A stretch of DNA of 64,000 bases, from assembly GCA_037951105.1 (NCBI GenBank), contig JBAMJV010000862.1, positions 62,001-126,000 on the forward strand. Reading direction: 5' to 3'. The notes below the pieces were generated by a model. The model had not been told where the DNA came from, ran no database searches, and was given only the letters and a program-made list of their open reading frames with translations. The DNA is from Echinarachnius parma. Lineage: Eukaryota > Echinodermata > Echinoidea > Clypeasteroida > Echinarachniidae. Position numbers and translations under genes: made by a program. Positions 59,400 through 64,000 of the stretch are shown here, one piece after another (positions within the stretch are counted from its first letter, which is position 1; every line of letters starts with the position of its first letter).

Positions 59400-61485
59400 T
59401 AAGACAAATTTGAAGTTTGAAGTTTTATTAACAACAACAAAAAATACATCATCATCAAATACATGTAAGACAAAATTATCACAAATAATTACTGTAAGTA
59501 CTTAACAAAACAATTAAAGTAAAACATAACAATGTCAGACGTGTATCTACCTAAAATGCGTTAGATCAAAATCAAGTTGTCGCTAAGGGAGAACCGAAAG
59601 TTAGCACAAGTGCTAGTCGAGATCGGTCCTCTCTATTGTATAGTATACACTATAATACAAATGACAGTATAAAATAACTTTAATAACTGTAAATAACTTC
59701 AATATCAAAGAATCATTATAATTAATGAGGTATACATTGTATACATTCTACCAAAAGACATTTCTAACCAAGCATATACAATTATGTATTTATTTACCAA
59801 ATACATTGTGAAGGCCTTACGAAATGAATATCTTGTTTTTTTTTCTTTAATCTCCTGAGGCAAACTGTTCCAAAGTTTTGACCCAACAAAAGAAATGGAG
59901 AATGTCCCTTGAGTTGTCCTACATATCGGCAAACGTAACATAAAGTTTTCTTTCCCTCTGGTTCTATAAGTATGATGTAACACTTCACAATATTCTAGTA
60001 AGGAGTGTGGTGAATTTTCTACGAACAAATCATACACAAAAGTTGAAACTGCAAGTTCATGCAAACTAAACACGTCCAATATCCTCAAGTTTTGAAACAG
60101 TGGTTTTGAGGATGTTCTAAATAATGAGAATGTAATCGCTCGCACAGCCATCTTTTGGGATAAATAAATACAATTCAAGTGAGATTTATAGCTACTCCCC
60201 CACACCTCTGTTCCATACAGTATGTGGGGTTGTATAAAACATTTATATAAGAGCACAATTATATACTGAGGCACAAAATATCTCAACTTAAAGAGCAAGC
60301 CCACTTTTCTCTTATTTACACATTCAATATGGTGTTTCCAAGTCAAGGTGCTATCAATTTGAACTCCTACAAAAGATGCCACACTCACTTCACTTATATC
60401 TGTATCGGACAGTCTAAGGACACTATTTCATTACGTTTCACTAAGTTAGCCGTGATCTCCACCACGGTGGAAATCAACTCAACCATTTTAATAGCTTTCG
60501 TCAACATTCCATGCCCTGTTAACTGCCCCCCGAGACCTAGTGGTATTATAGAGATAATCTCCTCCGGTTACACGCAGTAAACCGATAAGAACGGTGTAAA
60601 CGGTGATAAAATTCTACTAGAGGCACGAATCTCTCAACCTCTCCTCAGGCCTGAGAAGCGGTTATTTTCTAACTTGGGTGAAACGTAATGTATATTAAAG
60701 ATCTGCCTTTTACTTTTAATAAACATATAATTAGTTTTCTTTAAGTTAATAGTGAGCTTATTAGCGTTACACCATTTTTGAACTTCGTTTAACTGCTCAT
60801 TAACTTCATTTATATAAATTTCCGTTCGACTAGCATCATAAGTATGGAAAATATTTGAGTCGTCAGCAAACAATCTAAAATTAAAATAGTTAGTAGAACG
60901 AGGCAAATCATTAATATAAATCAAAAACAATGTAGGACCAAGAACTGACCCCTGTGGTACACCGCACGTTATATTCTTCCTGGTAGATGTTGCCTCCGTA
61001 TAGCATAACGCCTGAGAGCGATTCTAAATATAATTAACAAACCATTGTAACGCAACACCACGAATACCATAATGTGCCATCTTTTCTAAAAGAATATCAT
61101 GATTTATAGTATCAAACGCCTTTTGAAAATCTATAAATATACCAAGAGTAACTTTACCTTCATCCATTGATCTCATAAGTGTATTAATAAGATTAATCAA
61201 AGATAGTTTAGTACTATATTTCTTACGGAATCCATACTGATGTTTATACAAAATATCACTAGTCTCTAAAAAATCTATTAAACGAACATTTACAATTCTC
61301 TCAAATATTTTTCCAACAATAGGCAAAACTGAGATAGGTCTATAATTTCCTGGTTCCGCCTTTGCCCCTTTTTTATAAATAGGTGTCACCTTAGCTACCT
61401 TAAGACAATCAGCAAAAGCACTCTTTTCTAGTGACAAATTTACAAATGGTCCTGATGTTGTGATCGGAGCAAACGCCATCATCGG
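59400..61485 (-). mobile_element. 5'-truncated CR1-like LINE ORF2 (reverse transcriptase and C-terminus)
   Basis: Minus-strand RT at 61024-61482 gives 'CLKVAKVTPIYKKGAKAEPG', 'NYRPISVLPIVGKIFERIV', 'HQYGFRKKYSTKLSL' and 'GIFIDFQKAFDTINHDIL'. It continues at 60634-60985 with 'CGVPQGSVLGPTLFLIYIND' and 'FRLFADDSNIFHTY', then 'WCNANKLTINLKKTNYM'. The C-terminus at 59705-60388 gives 'SFVGVQIDSTLTWKHHIE', 'HILYGTEVWGSS' and 'YRTRGKENFML', then 'FVGSKLWNSLPQEIK'. Reading frames are long, so this is the youngest-looking LINE here. It is closely related to the 45.3-49.2 kb element but lacks the endonuclease, as expected from 5' truncation. The host flank resumes at about 61486 ('ggttaacgtgtttcaattat'). 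Confidence 0.88.
60430..60689. mobile_element. Candidate small inverted-repeat element inside LINE RT
   Basis: ATTACGTTTCACtaAGTTAG at the left and the complement of ATTACGTTTCACccAAGTTAG at the right bracket 260 bp. The block lies between the RT residues 'QIFNIHYV' and 'SVASFVGV' and lengthens the normal spacing there. Confidence 0.6.
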
Positions 61486-63995
61486 TCATAGGTTAACGTG
61501 TTTCAATTATCGGATATCGAGTATTATAAATTCACATATAAAAGTATAATACGGTCACAATAGCTATCTGAATTATGAAGTGACACCCGAAAATTTACAA
61601 TAAACAAACTTCGGGAATGAAATACATAGCTCTCAATTAAATTGATTTAAATGTACATGAACCATCTTGTATTGCTTCCCAATTCAAGCAAATAAACGTA
61701 GTAAGTCATGTAACTCAGTTATTTGGCCTTGGGATCAATTGTAACAATAATGCGTACTTATATGAGCCTACAGAGAATATTATAAGGTACGACGTGTTTA
61801 TAAACTATATTTTAGTGACCAATTGTTATTTATTGATTCGTTGTTTCTAATCTGACGATAAAATATTTAGCTATTAATATGTATCATGTCCATGCTCTTT
61901 TGTAATTGACGTTTAAAGCGAATGAAGTGAGAAAGTTGATTCACATCGCACTGTTATGCATTACAGGGTTATGTACTGTCGATTTGCACGCAATGCACAT
62001 ACATGTATTTAACCTGGTAATATCAATACTAAATCATTTCATGCAATATAATGGCAAAAGTAGCGATAAGCAATTTGATTAACAAATTGTGTAAATAAGT
62101 GAAATACTTATATAACATGTTTATTACTCGCTAATAACCTGTATATAACGCAATGTTTGTATGTCTATGTTAGAGATTATTGTCAACCAAAAGTGGGCAA
62201 GATTATTGTCTCATATGAACATAATACCACATACAAGCTAGTCCGAAAAGCTAAGGATTTAAATAAATCTTAAAGTGGTATAATATTGAGTTTTGTTTAT
62301 GAAAAAACCTTCGCCGCGACGATTCCATCAGTCTAGCATGTATTTTATATCATATAACTTGTCTATTACACATGAATTAATGTTTACCATACACTGTTTA
62401 TATTTACACGTTAGCTAGTATCGCTATAATTGTACAATGTCAATACTTCATTGGAGATAAACAAATTATGTGTGTGTATTATGTTTGCTTGCAATCTGCA
62501 ATATATAATGTAAAATGCAGTTTAAATGTGTGATACCAGAAAGGGTGTGTTATTTTCTTTTTTGGTTGGTACAACACTTGAATATATAACTGAAGTCTGT
62601 AATCAAGTAATGGGCTTATGCAACACTATTTACACGCACTAAATTGATACAAAACACCGTTTGTAGTCATTTATTGTTTTATATCGCTGTTATACTGATG
62701 TTAATTATGTGCTTGCAGTGGAAAAAAGACTAATCAAAATAAAGTGGCTTTATTTGATCGAGTATACCGATATGTGCATTTATCCGTCTTAAATTGATGT
62801 AGTCCAAACTTATTTATAACTCTAGTTGTTCTCTCATACCTTGTTGTATTCTTTTTTACCAATAGAAGCATGGAACAGGTTTTTGCGAATTCCCCTTTCG
62901 TTAAAAATGTATAAATGGTTCTAGTGTTCGGATTTGTAATTGTCCACTAGGTAACTGTGTAAGTCATAATAAACGAAACCGGACTTTAAAGCGTATAAGC
63001 CCACAATTCTGAACATGTTAATAATGGTATCATGTTAAACCTCGGGAAATTGCCTTTAAAATGATATATCATACGTTTTGATCGTTTTACGCTTCACCGG
63101 AGGCGACCTTATTATCCAAAGTCATGCAAAACTACGCGTGTCCAAGTTTGTCGTGTCTTGTTCCATCATGATTGGATGCGTCTGTTTACCGTTTCAAGAA
63201 TCTCATTTGGAGATCAAAAAGGAATACCAGCTGGTTGCCAGTGTTGGTCATGTTTATCAAGATCGAAGGGAACGCCCACCCTCCTCCCGTCAGCAACCAC
63301 ACTGTTTTAAGGCAGGGGCCCTGAATAGGACATTTATGATGAAGTTATCTTTGAAAATCAAACAACATAACATTCACGAAACAAAAACACTTCAAATTTG
63401 GACACGGGTAGTGTTTGCATGACTTTGGTGAAGCGAGAAGTGATCAGAGTGTATCATCTATCATGTTAAACACAATTTTCCAAGCTTTAACATGATACCA
63501 GTATCAACACAATTATATATGTTTAGAATTGAAGATTTATAACTATTAAAGTCCGGTTTCGTTTTTTGTTTGAATCACACTGTACTCATGTAACGTGAAA
63601 TATTTTTAAAATGTCCTCAACATAGTGATTACACAAAATGAATATACACACTCATGCAAGCTAACACAGAGTCAGAGTTACACGCATATCACGGCATACG
63701 GTAGTGGCAAAGTATAACAATACATAAGGTGTGTGCTCCAAATCACTGCGCGTAACCCCTCCCCCCCCCCCCCCACCCCCCGACAAAAATATAAAATATA
63801 TTATGAATACAAGTTAAAATGTTTTTTTAATAAATACATTAATAGATAAATGAATGAATAAATTATTAATGAATCTATAAATGAATGAATAAATAAATAT
63901 AATAACATATAAATGAATTTGTTTAAATGAGTAAATAAATAATGAATTAAAACATGACACTTCGCCACAGTACATATACATTTCCAAACGCACAC
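61486..63995 (+). repeat. TLR 3'-flank unit, copy C
   Basis: Complete example of the flank seen in units 0, A and B. It includes the ~460-bp insert at about 62895-63365 shared with unit 0, the uninterrupted TTAA site near 63546, a C14 run at 63761-63774, and degenerate AATG/ATAA repeats to the window end. Open frames within (e.g. 63078-63422) lack an ATG and are not accepted as genes. Confidence 0.8.
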
Positions 63996-64000
63996 AATAA

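Noticed and set aside
63078-63422. 114-codon frame with a similar frame at 12412-12669
   Set aside because: Neither begins with ATG, and they lie in a duplicated non-coding flank. Their similarity follows from recent duplication of the DNA and the C-terminal part is not conserved.
1-64000. Retrovirus-like or other capsid- or envelope-bearing elements
   Set aside because: No LTR pairs and no gag, protease, integrase, envelope or capsid-like coding were recognised. All reverse transcriptases seen are of non-LTR type.

Overview
The window is AT-rich animal nuclear DNA. It is a head-to-tail cluster of Toll-like receptor (TLR) genes embedded in dense transposon debris. Three large TLR copies lie on the + strand at about 18.0-20.3 kb (A), 37.9-41.2 kb (B) and 55.9-59.0 kb (C), and two ~0.4-kb TLR relics sit at about 5.9-6.35 kb (-) and 32.9-33.3 kb (+). 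The host cannot be named from sequence alone. A multi-copy, nearly intronless TLR family, foldback transposons with tandem-repeat arms and many LINE relics fit a marine invertebrate such as a sea urchin or another deuterostome, but molluscs are not excluded. No bacterial genes, rRNA, functional tRNA, CRISPR or retrovirus-like element was seen.

The cluster is built from repeated units: a 5' flank, a TLR gene, then a ~3-kb 3' flank. The window opens in the 3' flank of an upstream unit ('unit 0': 173-488, 5872-5917, 11612-13058). Units A (5' flank 16.9-18.0 kb), B (33.65-37.9 kb) and C (49.7-55.9 kb) follow. Because the flanks are paralogous, one unit often shows the uninterrupted site of an insertion found in another, so many transposon ends can be placed to the base.

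Genes. B and C share a TATA box, a short first exon with an in-frame ATG, a phase-0 GT-AG intron and one long exon. The long exon encodes a signal peptide, LRRNT, about 20 leucine-rich repeats, one LRRCT, a transmembrane helix and a TIR domain. Each of the three copies carries one break in the ectodomain: a TAG in A, a TAG in B and a one-base shift in an A-run in C. A has also lost its promoter, exon 1 and signal peptide to a ~1.05-kb deletion. All three TIR domains have Leu where many TLRs have the BB-loop proline.

Mobile DNA. A 5.4-kb foldback-like element (489-5871) has perfect 26-bp ends and a 251-bp tandem array, with a second such element nested inside. A 1.3-kb foldback built of 16-bp repeats (13067-14370) is flanked by an 8-bp duplication. 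A 4.6-kb element has ~190-bp inverted ends (6355-10914). Several short elements sit in TTAA sites, and a tRNA-like pol III promoter lies inside a small inverted-repeat element (15313-15904). Non-LTR retrotransposon relics lie at 7.8-9.4, 16.4-16.7, 28.0-32.3, 34.4-37.2, 45.3-49.2 and 59.4-61.5 kb. All the larger ones between TLR units are antisense to the TLR genes.
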